From positions 1,426,001 to 1,490,000 of the forward strand of contig NZ_CP085990.1 in NCBI RefSeq assembly GCF_020736705.1: 64,000 bases of DNA, in the 5' to 3' direction. Positions 28,253-36,473 of this stretch are shown here, piece after piece. The first letter of the stretch is position 1, and each line of letters opens with the position of its first letter. The position numbers and the translations under genes are program-made. The notes under the pieces are model-generated. The model saw nothing but the letters and a program-made list of their open reading frames with translations, was not told the DNA's origin and did not search any database. This DNA is from Psychrobacter sanguinis. Lineage in GTDB: Bacteria; Pseudomonadota; Gammaproteobacteria; Pseudomonadales; Moraxellaceae.

Positions 28253-28561
28253 GGTTAAGGTTATAAAATTAGATTTGCCTATGTTATAGGGGCTATTAGA
28301 AGTAGAGTAAAAAGAGAAAGCACAACAGTAATACGATAAAATGATTTGTTTTTAAGAGAACCGTCATGTATTATTTTTGTTTATGAAGTTTACACAAATA
28401 TTATTGTACCCCCTTATCCAAACTCTATTACCTCAAGGTTTTAAGAGAACCATGTCGCGGTTTTAAGAGCATAAAACCATCAGTTCAGTCGGCTATACTC
28501 ATAAACCTTTTCACGAATTAAGTTTTGTATGAGCCACTTTTTGGCTTTGGAGAAAGAAAAA
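28253..28561. promoter_or_regulatory. Upstream region of the first binding-protein gene with repeated TTTTAAGAG motif
   Basis: Three copies of TTTTAAGAG occur at 28350-28359, 28439-28448 and 28461-28469. The first two continue AGAACC. A fourth copy lies at 27165 ahead of the ATPase gene. The recurrence before two units of the same transporter suggests a shared regulator site; this is inference. GGAGAAAG at about 28549 serves as ribosome site for the ATG at 28562. Confidence 0.4.
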
Positions 28562-29362
28562 ATGTCATTATTTGATAGCAAGTTATCGCGTAAGGTTTTA
28601 CCTGTATTAGTCATGGCCGGTATGGTCGGACTGACGGGATGTTCAAAGTCTGATAATGCAGCTGAAGGCGCTAGTGCCGCAGATTCAAAAGAAGGCAAAA
28701 CTATTCGCATCGCTACTGAAGGTGCTTATCCTCCGTTTAACTTTACCAACAATGATGGAAGTTTGGGTGGTTTTGATGTTGATGTGGCCAATGCCATTTG
28801 TGCTGAAATGAAAGCCAAATGTGAAATCGTGTCACAAGACTGGGATGGCTTAATTCCAGGTCTATTGGCCAATAAATACGATGCCATTATTGCCGGTATG
28901 TCTATCACTCCTGAGCGTTCAGCAACGGTCGATTTTACCGAGCCTTACTTCTCTAATACGATGGTCTGGTTGGCCAAAAAAGACGGCACTTTTAGTCCTG
29001 ATAACATTAGTAATAAGGACTTAGGTAGCCAACGTTCAACCACATTAGGCGAATATTTGTTGGCAAACTTTGACAACAAAGACGGCAACAAAGTAAATCT
29101 ATACGATACCTACGAAAATGCGTATTTAGATCTTAAATCTGGCCGAGTGGATGCTGTATTGGCTGAAAAAGTATCTGCAGCCGACTGGTTACCAGAGAAC
29201 CCTGAGTATGCCGTCATTGGTAAAGAGATTGATAACGATGACCATTTAGGGATTGCGCTTCGTAAGAATGATGCTTTGAAAGAAGAATTCAACGCAGCGA
29301 TCAAAACTCTTCGTAGTAAGGGTGAGTTGGCGAAAATTGAAGAAGCAAACTTTGGAAAATAA
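28562..29362 (+). CDS. Amino-acid ABC transporter substrate-binding lipoprotein 1
   Basis: A 266-residue type-II periplasmic binding protein (SBP_bac_3, ArtJ/HisJ-like) for a polar or basic amino acid. Lipobox LTGC with Cys27 after a signal peptide, so it is membrane-anchored. The family opening IRIATEGAYPPFNFTNNDGS and the hinge region GLIPGLLANKYDAIIAGMSI are clear. I chose the ATG at 28562 because GGAGAAAG precedes it and the signal peptide then has the usual form; the frame extends 11 codons further upstream to 28529. First of three tandem paralogues. Confidence 0.9.
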   Translation: MSLFDSKLSRKVLPVLVMAGMVGLTGCSKSDNAAEGASAADSKEGKTIRIATEGAYPPFNFTNNDGSLGGFDVDVANAICAEMKAKCEIVSQDWDGLIPGLLANKYDAIIAGMSITPERSATVDFTEPYFSNTMVWLAKKDGTFSPDNISNKDLGSQRSTTLGEYLLANFDNKDGNKVNLYDTYENAYLDLKSGRVDAVLAEKVSAADWLPENPEYAVIGKEIDNDDHLGIALRKNDALKEEFNAAIKTLRSKGELAKIEEANFGK

Positions 29363-29428
29363 GCGCCCGCTGTTTATCACAACGATAAGTAAAATACTTC
29401 TAAAACCATTCAAAGCTAGGACAACACT

Positions 29429-30268
29429 ATGACAACTGCACTGAAATCAAAAAGTAAATGGGCGCTATTATCTGTGGCGTTATCTGGATTGATGCTAACC
29501 GCTTGTAATAGCAATAATAATGCGCCAGCTGAAGGCGAGTCAGCAGCACCTGAAGCAGGCGGCTCAGAACAGACCATTAGAATTGCCACTGAATCAAGCT
29601 ACAAGCCACTAAGTTATACCGATGCAGACGGTAAACTGATTGGTTTTGAGATTGATTTGATTCATGCGCTTTGCGACGAGATGAAAGCTAAGTGTGACAT
29701 CAGCTCACAAGAATGGGATGGTCTAATTCCAGGTCTACAGGCTAAGAAGTTTGATGCTATTATTGCTGGCATGTCAATCACGCCCGAGCGTCTTGAAAAA
29801 GTCGACTTCACTGATCCTTACTTAACCAATGGTTTGGTTTTGGTGGCTAAAAAGGGCGACAATATTAGTGTGGATAGTGATTTTAGTACCATACCAGTGG
29901 GCGCTCAGCGTGCCACTATCGCTGCTCAATACATTGAAGAGACGCATCCAAAAGCCAAACTGAACTTATATGATACGCAAGAAAATGCCTACTTAGACCT
30001 AGCTTCAGGCCGTATTCGTGCGCTTTTCTCTGATAAAGTGACGGCTGCTTATTGGCTAACCAGTGAAGAAGGTAAAGCCTTTGAACAAAAAGGCGCTGAG
30101 TTTAAGAGTGATGATACGATGGGTATCGCAGTACGAAAAGGTGATGCACTGGCAGGTAAATTTAATACCGCTTTGGCTACTTTAAAACAAAGTGGTAAAT
30201 ATGACGAAATTTCGGCCCCTTATTTTGGTACCACTAGCACTGCTGCCGCGCAAGCAGCTGCTAACTAA
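29429..30268 (+). CDS. Amino-acid ABC transporter substrate-binding lipoprotein 2
   Basis: A 279-residue paralogue of the preceding gene. Signal peptide and lipobox LTAC (Cys26), then a linker rich in Gly, Ala, Glu and Ser. The binding domain runs from TIRIATESSYKPLSYTDADG to the C-terminus, with GLIPGLQAKKFDAIIAGMSI and LYDTQENAYLDLASGRI. The ligand-contact region differs from copies 1 and 3 (SSYKPLSY in place of GAYPPFNF or GAYAPFNY), which could change specificity. A C-terminal Ala-rich tail is unusual. It lies 66 nt after copy 1, probably co-transcribed. Confidence 0.9.
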   Translation: MTTALKSKSKWALLSVALSGLMLTACNSNNNAPAEGESAAPEAGGSEQTIRIATESSYKPLSYTDADGKLIGFEIDLIHALCDEMKAKCDISSQEWDGLIPGLQAKKFDAIIAGMSITPERLEKVDFTDPYLTNGLVLVAKKGDNISVDSDFSTIPVGAQRATIAAQYIEETHPKAKLNLYDTQENAYLDLASGRIRALFSDKVTAAYWLTSEEGKAFEQKGAEFKSDDTMGIAVRKGDALAGKFNTALATLKQSGKYDEISAPYFGTTSTAAAQAAAN

Positions 30269-30520
30269 TACTTCAATACGTCGTACAGCGATAAATGATG
30301 GGTAGAGTCTTGAATGGATCGGTTATCCATAAGTAGTGATAGATAGGATAGCTTGCTTTAAGCAGAGATTTTATCCCAGTCATAAATTGGCTGTCATACT
30401 AAAAGGGTTGGCTAAAGTCAGGTTGTATAAAATGACTGTTTTGATTGGGTTTAATCAGTCATGAGTGATTTATAACCAGACTTTGGGCCAGTTTTTTATG
30501 AATTCTATAAGGACATAAGT

Positions 30521-31354
30521 ATGCTTCAAACCGCAACAGCAAACAGCCAGATGCCTAAAAGAAGTATTAAAAAAGGGGCAGTAGCACTAATGACTGCCTT
30601 GTCTTTCTCTGTATTATTAGCAGGATGTAATAACGCTGATAATACGGTAGAGTCGACCGCTGAAGGTGGTGATAAAGGCCAAAAAGTGCTCCGTGTGGCA
30701 ACTGAAGGGGCATATGCTCCTTTTAACTACACTGATGCTGAAGGAAACTTAGCGGGTTTTGATGTGGATATCGCCAATGCCCTGTGTGAAAAAATGCAGG
30801 TCAAATGTGATATTGAAGCACAAGATTGGGAAGGTATTATTCCTGGACTTAAAGCAAAGAAATACGATGCGATTATTGCGGCCATGTCAGTTACGCCTGA
30901 GCGTGCCCAGCAGGTAGATTTTACTGACCCTTATTTCACCAACTCTTTGGTATTTATTGCCACTAAAGACAGTAGCTTTGATCCCAGTAATGCCCAAGAT
31001 ATTAATACCAAGCAAATTGCAGCGCAGCGCTCAACCATCTCTTCACAGTGGCTAGAGAGTAACTATCCAAAAGCCAGTATTAAGATGTATGACACCTTGA
31101 ATAACGCCTTTTTGGATTTAGAGTCAAACCGTGTAGACGCTATGATTTCTGATAAATTACCGGCGCTTGAATGGTTAAGCAAAAATAATACAGAGTTTGA
31201 AATCAAAGGCTCTGATATTGAAATTGATGATAACTTTGCCATTGCGGTACGTAAGCAAGATGCGTTAAAGCAAGATATTAATAAGGCTTTAGCTGCTATT
31301 AAAGCGGATGGTACTTATGACCGTATTAAAGAGAAGCATTTCCCAATGCCTTAA
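30521..31354 (+). CDS. Amino-acid ABC transporter substrate-binding lipoprotein 3
   Basis: A 277-residue third paralogue. The lipobox LAGC has Cys36 after an extended basic n-region. Domain landmarks: LRVATEGAYAPFNYTDAEGN, GIIPGLKAKKYDAIIAAMSV and MYDTLNNAFLDLESNRVDAM. AAGGA sits properly before the ATG at 30521. It is 252 nt from copy 2, a spacer holding an ATGACTG/CAGTCAT inverted repeat. A terminator follows before the permeases, so the binding proteins would be made in excess over the membrane components, as is usual for such systems. Confidence 0.9.
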   Translation: MLQTATANSQMPKRSIKKGAVALMTALSFSVLLAGCNNADNTVESTAEGGDKGQKVLRVATEGAYAPFNYTDAEGNLAGFDVDIANALCEKMQVKCDIEAQDWEGIIPGLKAKKYDAIIAAMSVTPERAQQVDFTDPYFTNSLVFIATKDSSFDPSNAQDINTKQIAAQRSTISSQWLESNYPKASIKMYDTLNNAFLDLESNRVDAMISDKLPALEWLSKNNTEFEIKGSDIEIDDNFAIAVRKQDALKQDINKALAAIKADGTYDRIKEKHFPMP

Positions 31355-31418
31355 GGGGAAATTCGCTTCGATAAGGGTTAAATAACTTATCAATCTATTT
31401 TTTCTAGATTTTATGGAT

Positions 31419-31448
31419 TAGCCTCACCTTGTTGTGAGGCTTTTTTTA
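31419..31448 (+). terminator. Terminator between the binding proteins and the permeases
   Basis: GCCTCAC (31421-31427) pairs with GTGAGGC (31434-31440), followed by seven Ts. It ends the binding-protein transcript inside the transporter cluster. Confidence 0.85.
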
Positions 31449-31495
31449 TTTATGCTATCGATATATTTGGTACTTTTAAGGCCTTTTATAATCTA

Positions 31496-31525
31496 TTGAA
31501 CAATATACAGTGTTCATCTTATACT
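31496..31525 (+). promoter_or_regulatory. Candidate promoter and operator for the permease genes
   Basis: TTGAAC (31496-31501) and TATACT (31520-31525) are spaced by 18 nt. The spacer contains the dyad GAACA-N8-TGTTC (31498-31515). A second TATAAT lies downstream near 31541. The position, after a terminator and about 190 nt before the GTG start of the first permease, fits a separate regulated promoter. Confidence 0.45.
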
Positions 31526-31715
31526 TAACCAATTGCCCTATAATATGTTAGAATTCGCCGTTTGCACGGAATCGTAAAAAACGATTAATCTCAGTGTTGC
31601 TCAATACACTTAATGATTGCCCCAAATTTAGGACGGTTATTAAGTACTCAGTTGTAATATCTCATATCATATATTGATGTTTCTTCTACTTCTCATTATT
31701 TAGGTTGCTTCTCAC

Positions 31716-32456
31716 GTGTTTGATTTGCAAGGTTTTGGACATCTCTTACTTAGTGGCTCGTTGATTACTGTCAAACTTGCCTTATCAAGTCTTGCAATAG
31801 GTTTGGTCTTGGGGCTGTTAGGGGCTACCGCCAAACTTTCTAAGATTTGGATATTTCGTAAACTTGCCACAGTGTATACCGCAACCATGCGCGGCATACC
31901 AGAGCTGTTGTTGGTATTATTTTTATACTACGGCGGCTCCATGCTTATTATGGCGGTGCTGCAAAATTTCGGCTATAACGATTATGTCGAGGTTAGTCCG
32001 TTCTTAGCTGGGGTATTGGCGCTTTCTATTGCGTTTGGGGCGTATGCCACAGAGGTATTCAGAATGGCCATTCAAGAGATACCCAAAGGGCAATGGGAGT
32101 CGGCAGAAGCGTTGGGTATGAAGCCCATGCAGGTATATTTCCGTATTATTGTGCCTCAGGTATGGCGTTTGGCATTACCCGGGCTTGGCAATTTGTTTTT
32201 AGTGCTGTTAAAAGATACCGCTTTGGTCTCTGTGGTTGGATTAAAAGATATTATGTATCATGCTGCACGTGGGGCCCAAGCAACCCAACAAGCTTTTACT
32301 TTTTATATGGCAGCGGCATTTATCTATTTGGGACTAACAATTGTGGTCACCGCCTTTATGATGTGGCTTGAGTGGCGGGCAAATCCTGCAAAGCGCTATG
32401 CCAAAAAAATTGCGAAACAGCACGTCTCGCAACCACTTAATGCAACGAAAGGGTAG
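31716..32456 (+). CDS. Amino-acid ABC transporter permease 1 (HisQ/ArtQ type)
   Basis: A 246-residue inner-membrane permease of the His/Glu/Gln/Arg family with about five membrane helices. The cytoplasmic EAA loop that docks to the ATPase reads QWESAEALGMKPMQVYFRIIVPQ. N-terminal family motif: LLSGSLITVKLALSSLAIGL; TMRGIPELLLVLFLYYGG is the conserved MRGxPxL segment. The start codon is GTG at 31716, in a normal N-terminal context, with TTTAGG upstream. It is followed after 9 nt by the second permease. Confidence 0.92.
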   Translation: MFDLQGFGHLLLSGSLITVKLALSSLAIGLVLGLLGATAKLSKIWIFRKLATVYTATMRGIPELLLVLFLYYGGSMLIMAVLQNFGYNDYVEVSPFLAGVLALSIAFGAYATEVFRMAIQEIPKGQWESAEALGMKPMQVYFRIIVPQVWRLALPGLGNLFLVLLKDTALVSVVGLKDIMYHAARGAQATQQAFTFYMAAAFIYLGLTIVVTAFMMWLEWRANPAKRYAKKIAKQHVSQPLNATKG

Positions 32457-32465
32457 GGGGCGAAT

Positions 32466-33191
32466 ATGGATTGGAATTGGCAAGTAATTTTTACCTACCT
32501 ACCTGATTTACTAAGTGGTGTGGCGTTAACCGTTAAACTGGTGGTTATCTCAGGTGTCTTGGGGTTAATTTTCGGACTGGGCTTGGCGTTATTGCGCCTG
32601 TCTTCTAATAAGTTGGTGCAAGTACTGCCTTTCTTATATATTTTCTTTTTCCGTGGGACACCATTACTGGTACAAATTTTCTTAATTTACTATGGGCTAT
32701 CCCAGTTTGAGTTTATCAAAGAGTCTTTCTTATGGGAGCCGGTCTTAAAGCAGCCATTTTGGTGTGCCATTATTGCCTTTACTTTGAATACCAGTGCGTA
32801 TACTGCTGAGATTATTCGTGGGGCAATTCAGTCTATTCCGCCGGGTGAGCTTGAAGCGGCAGATGCCATTGGTATGTCACGTTGGCAAAAACTGACCCGT
32901 ATTACCTTGCCGCGTGCTTTTGGCATTATGATACCGGCTTACAGTAACGAAGTGATCTTTATGCTAAAAGGCAGTTCACTGGCTATGACCATTGCTTTGA
33001 TGGACATCACCGGTATTGCTAAGACCATTAGCGCCCGTACCTATACCATCTTTGAATTGTATTTTGCGGCCGGTCTTATTTATCTGGTCTTATCTTGGGT
33101 GATTCTACTGACTTTCCGTTTGATAGAAAAACGTATGAACCGTCATGCTAATTATGTGCCACCCGATGTGGCCACCCATACTATTCCTTGA
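32466..33191 (+). CDS. Amino-acid ABC transporter permease 2 (HisM/ArtM type)
   Basis: A 241-residue partner permease. It contains FFFRGTPLLVQIFLIYYGLS, the EAA loop GELEAADAIGMSRWQKLTRI, and a C-terminal hydrophilic tail. It forms the heterodimeric channel with permease 1; the genes are 9 nt apart, consistent with co-translation. AGGGGGCG precedes the ATG. The pair would work with the ATPase at 27270 and one or more of the three lipoproteins. The substrate is likely a basic or polar amino acid by family resemblance, not determined by sequence. Confidence 0.92.
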   Translation: MDWNWQVIFTYLPDLLSGVALTVKLVVISGVLGLIFGLGLALLRLSSNKLVQVLPFLYIFFFRGTPLLVQIFLIYYGLSQFEFIKESFLWEPVLKQPFWCAIIAFTLNTSAYTAEIIRGAIQSIPPGELEAADAIGMSRWQKLTRITLPRAFGIMIPAYSNEVIFMLKGSSLAMTIALMDITGIAKTISARTYTIFELYFAAGLIYLVLSWVILLTFRLIEKRMNRHANYVPPDVATHTIP

Positions 33192-33200
33192 TAAAGTAAG

Positions 33201-33234
33201 CAGCCAGCTATTTATATGCTGGCTGTTTTTTTGG
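33201..33234 (+). terminator. Terminator of the permease unit
   Basis: CAGCCAGC pairs with GCTGGCTG around a 10-nt loop and is followed by seven Ts, right after the second permease. Confidence 0.88.
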
Positions 33235-33312
33235 CTAATACTTTATACTTATATAGCTATTACTGAAATGACCCTATATTTTACTTCTGTGCTTACACTG
33301 CGAGATTAGACA

Positions 33313-34011
33313 ATGACCACAACTTCTGAGACACCCTCAAACGCTAGCGTAAACCAAAATACAATACCAACCATAGGCAAAGTCGTGTGTGTGGGGCGTA
33401 ACTATGCGGCTCATGCTGCAGAGTTGGGCAATGAAATACCGACGCGACCTATTTTATTTATGAAACCTGCGTCGAGTATTATTAGCACTCGTGAACTTGT
33501 TCCTAGTAAAGTGATGGATGCCCCAAGAGATAAGGCCTATGCCGTCCATTATGAGGCTGAGCTGTGTGTGCGTATCGGTGCGCCGCTAAACTCAGCCTCA
33601 CTAGAGGAAGTTAAGGCAACCGTTGGTCTAATTGATGCGGTGACTTTAGGACTGGATTTAACCCTACGTGATTTGCAAAGTGAGCTGAAAGACAAGGGTC
33701 ATCCTTGGGAGCGTGCCAAGTGTTTCGATGGGGCTTGTGTGCTAGGTGACTGGATTTCTCCAGAAGAATTTGGTGACTTTAGTGCGGTTAATTATCAGCT
33801 GTATATCAATGATCAACTGACCCAAGATGGCAACACTGAGCTGATGCTATTTCCCTTATATCAGTTATTAAGCGATATCAGTCATGCATTTGGGTTACAA
33901 CCGGGTGATGTAATTATGACCGGTACCCCAAGTGGGGTGGGTATGCTAACGGCAGGCGATGCTCTGACTTTAAAGCTAGGTGATTATGAATGGCAGGCTA
34001 ATGTGGCCTAA
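33313..34011 (+). CDS. Fumarylacetoacetate hydrolase-family protein (acylpyruvase-like)
   Basis: A 232-residue FAH-superfamily enzyme resembling YcgM/FAHD1, which act on acylpyruvates or oxaloacetate. Signatures: GKVVCVGRNYAAHAAELGNE, RPILFMKPASSI, the metal-binding VHYEAELCVRIG, then DLTLRDLQSELKDKGHPWERAKCFDGACVLG and GDVIMTGTPSGVGML. The first ~20 residues (Ser/Thr/Asn-rich) are a poorly conserved extension; a start at a later codon is possible. Single gene between two terminators. The physiological substrate is uncertain. Confidence 0.88.
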   Translation: MTTTSETPSNASVNQNTIPTIGKVVCVGRNYAAHAAELGNEIPTRPILFMKPASSIISTRELVPSKVMDAPRDKAYAVHYEAELCVRIGAPLNSASLEEVKATVGLIDAVTLGLDLTLRDLQSELKDKGHPWERAKCFDGACVLGDWISPEEFGDFSAVNYQLYINDQLTQDGNTELMLFPLYQLLSDISHAFGLQPGDVIMTGTPSGVGMLTAGDALTLKLGDYEWQANVA

Positions 34012-34083
34012 TCAATGGCAGGTCAATCATTAACAAGCCAGTCACTGGCAAGCTAATTATTGCCGGATTGTAAGAACCGCTCT

Positions 34084-34117
34084 AAAAAGCCGCTATTATC
34101 TAAATGGCGGCTTTTTT
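34084..34117 (+). terminator. Terminator after the FAH-family gene
   Basis: AAAAAGCCGCTATT pairs with AAATGGCGGCTTTTT, followed by a T-run. The ~300-nt spacer 34012-34311 otherwise holds short degenerate repeats after the stop codon (CAATGGCAGGTCAAT and similar) and no coding frame. Confidence 0.8.
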
Positions 34118-34311
34118 ATGAACTTCAAATTTCAAATCAGGCAATAGTCTATGGGCTTTAGAGCCTTTGTCATTGTTATGTCATAAATCCTTAAACAGAC
34201 TGTCATTTACTTTTATTAGGCTAATGCAATGTTTCATTTAAGCAGTTTTTTGTAAATCGGCCTAAATACTAATTCTTGATAGCCCCTCTTAAAGTATCTT
34301 AAGGAATAAAA

Positions 34312-36330
34312 ATGACCCAAGTCGTTGAGCAAAATAGGGACACTAACAATCACACTCAAAACCACGACGCAGCCAATGGAATTTTAAAAACATCCGCCAC
34401 GCGTAGAAGTGTTATAACCTTTTTAGCCGGTGTGCCTATGTTACCTTTGGCAGGCTGTACCACCACCTCTTCTGTCAATAAAGTAGGGGCTGGTTCAGCT
34501 TCGGCGTTAATGCCAATGGCCAAGGCGGTGAGACAGGTTAAATTCATCGGTATGCAGGCCCCTTCATTGGCCAATCCAGAACAGATGGCAACGGTCTATG
34601 TGGACTCTAAGATGCAAGCCGACTTCACCGATGGCAGTAAGCAAATCTATGACTTAGCCTACACCCCATTTTTTGTGACCGGTGATATGGTGCCAGATGG
34701 TATGGGCGGCACCACTCGCGCAGGACAGTTATACGATATTAACAACAAACCGCTTTATGATGCTTCAGCAGGTCAGCCTGTGCCTTTTTATTCTAACTGT
34801 CCAGATGGCTCTTCACTAATCACCATGAAGGGTGCCAAGGTTCCTGGCGTTAAAGGTAACCCTGTCTTTGCGGTGGTACAGTTTGAGTATGCTAGTATGG
34901 ACCGCTCAGGCAAAGAGACTTGGGGACGTCTGCCATCTCCTATCGCGGTGCTTACTTTGGATCAAAACCCAAAAAGCGGCGAGTTAACACTGGTTAAGTA
35001 TCACAATGTTGATACCTCACCTGTTCATGGATTGTGGATTACTTGTGGCGCGTCTTTATCACCTTGGGGCACACATTTATCTTCTGAAGAATACGAGCCT
35101 GATGCCCATAATTTAGCCAAAGAAGATGACGGTAAATTCCTAGATTTTAGTAAAGCGCTATATGGTGATCAGAACAAAGCCAATCCTTATCATTATGGTC
35201 ATATGCCAGAGGTTTTCGTTAATCCTGATGGCACGGGTTTTGTGAAAAAGCATTATAACCTAGGTCGTATTTCTCATGAGCTAATCCAAATGATGCCAGA
35301 TGAGCGTACTGCATTAATGGGTGATGATGCCACCAATGGCGGGCTATTTATGTTCGTCGCTGATAAACCTCGCGACCTATCTTCAGGTAATTTATATGTG
35401 GCTAAAGTAAAACAAACCTCTCCTAAAGGGGTAGGCACTGGTGAATTCTTAACCCAATGGATTCATTTGGGTCATGCCACCAGTAGTGAAATTGAAGCCA
35501 TGGCCAATACCTTCAAGCCAGAAGACATCATGAGTGTCAAATATGAAGACCCGAAAGACACTAGCTATACTAAGATTTATTATAGTGGTAAGCCAAACTG
35601 GGTGAAGCTTAATAGCAAAAACAAGTATGCTGAAAAAGCAGCTGCTTTCTTAGAAACACATCGTTATGCCGCTCTAAAAGGTGCTTCCTTAGCCTTTACC
35701 AAAATGGAAGGTACCGCAATCAACGTTAAAGACAAAATTGCTTATTCAGCCATGGCCAGAATTGAGAAATCAATGGTCGATCCAGTGAAATATGGTGATT
35801 ATGGTGTGCAAGTCGCTGAAAACAAATCTGGCGCAGTGTACGCTCATAAATTAAGTGGCGGTCAAAAGACATTAAATACCAATACCGCGATTAATTCTGA
35901 GTGGGTTCCAGTCAGTATGTCAGTACCACCAAATTTAGCGGGTCAAGACATTGCAGCCGATGAGTTAGGTAATAAATCGCATCCTGACAAAGTTTCTTGC
36001 CCAGATAACATTAAATTCTCTGAAAAAATGCGTACTTTATTTATTGGGGAAGATTCGGGTACTCATGTTAATAACTTCTTATGGGCCTATAACGTAGATA
36101 CCCATGAGCTTACCCGTATTTTATCGACGCCAGCAGGGGCAGAGTCAACAGGTCTACATGCGGTTGATGAAGTGAATGGCTTTACTTATATTATGAGTAA
36201 TTTCCAGCACCCAGGCGAGGGCATAGCAGAAAATCCTAAAGTTGCCGCTCAAGTGCTACCATTAATTCATCGTAACTATAAAGACAGTTACGGCGCAGCA
36301 GTGGGATACTTGGGATTAAAGCTATCATAA
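34312..36330 (+). CDS. phoX: PhoX-family alkaline phosphatase (Tat-exported lipoprotein)
   Basis: A 672-residue DUF839/PhoX-family protein. PhoX enzymes are calcium/iron phosphatases that release phosphate from organic phosphomonoesters outside the cytoplasm. The N-terminus carries a twin-arginine motif (TRRSVITFL, Arg31-Arg32), a hydrophobic region and a lipobox LAGC (Cys49), so it is probably a Tat lipoprotein. Inside are WITCGASLSPWGTHLSSEEY, LGRISHELIQ, GDDATNGGLFMFVAD and SCPDNIKFSEKMRTLFIGED, characteristic of the beta-propeller family. AAGGA precedes the start. No pho box is obvious. Single gene, with a strong terminator behind. Confidence 0.87.
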   Translation: MTQVVEQNRDTNNHTQNHDAANGILKTSATRRSVITFLAGVPMLPLAGCTTTSSVNKVGAGSASALMPMAKAVRQVKFIGMQAPSLANPEQMATVYVDSKMQADFTDGSKQIYDLAYTPFFVTGDMVPDGMGGTTRAGQLYDINNKPLYDASAGQPVPFYSNCPDGSSLITMKGAKVPGVKGNPVFAVVQFEYASMDRSGKETWGRLPSPIAVLTLDQNPKSGELTLVKYHNVDTSPVHGLWITCGASLSPWGTHLSSEEYEPDAHNLAKEDDGKFLDFSKALYGDQNKANPYHYGHMPEVFVNPDGTGFVKKHYNLGRISHELIQMMPDERTALMGDDATNGGLFMFVADKPRDLSSGNLYVAKVKQTSPKGVGTGEFLTQWIHLGHATSSEIEAMANTFKPEDIMSVKYEDPKDTSYTKIYYSGKPNWVKLNSKNKYAEKAAAFLETHRYAALKGASLAFTKMEGTAINVKDKIAYSAMARIEKSMVDPVKYGDYGVQVAENKSGAVYAHKLSGGQKTLNTNTAINSEWVPVSMSVPPNLAGQDIAADELGNKSHPDKVSCPDNIKFSEKMRTLFIGEDSGTHVNNFLWAYNVDTHELTRILSTPAGAESTGLHAVDEVNGFTYIMSNFQHPGEGIAENPKVAAQVLPLIHRNYKDSYGAAVGYLGLKLS

Positions 36331-36377
36331 TTATTAACAATAAAACTTAAATTTTCTTTAAGTAATACTGCTCATAC

Positions 36378-36410
36378 AAAAACCTCAAATGTTTAACATT
36401 TGAGGTTTTT
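36378..36410 (+). terminator. phoX terminator
   Basis: AAAACCTCAAATG pairs with CATTTGAGGTTTT around a 5-nt loop, followed by Ts. It lies about 50 nt after the phoX stop. Confidence 0.88.
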
Positions 36411-36434
36411 ACTTTATTTAGAAGACAGGATAAG

Positions 36435-36473
36435 ATGTCAGAATCTACCCCCATTAATATTATGAAATTATGA
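36435..36473 (+). CDS. Upstream 12-codon leader frame overlapping the lipase start
   Basis: ATG at 36435 follows AGGATAAG and reads MSESTPINIMKL before a TGA whose first bases overlap the lipase start codon as ATGA (36470-36473). This arrangement is typical of translational coupling. It may be a leader peptide, or the true N-terminus shifted out of frame by an indel. The lipase ATG itself lacks a good Shine-Dalgarno sequence, which favours coupling. Confidence 0.4.
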   Translation: MSESTPINIMKL

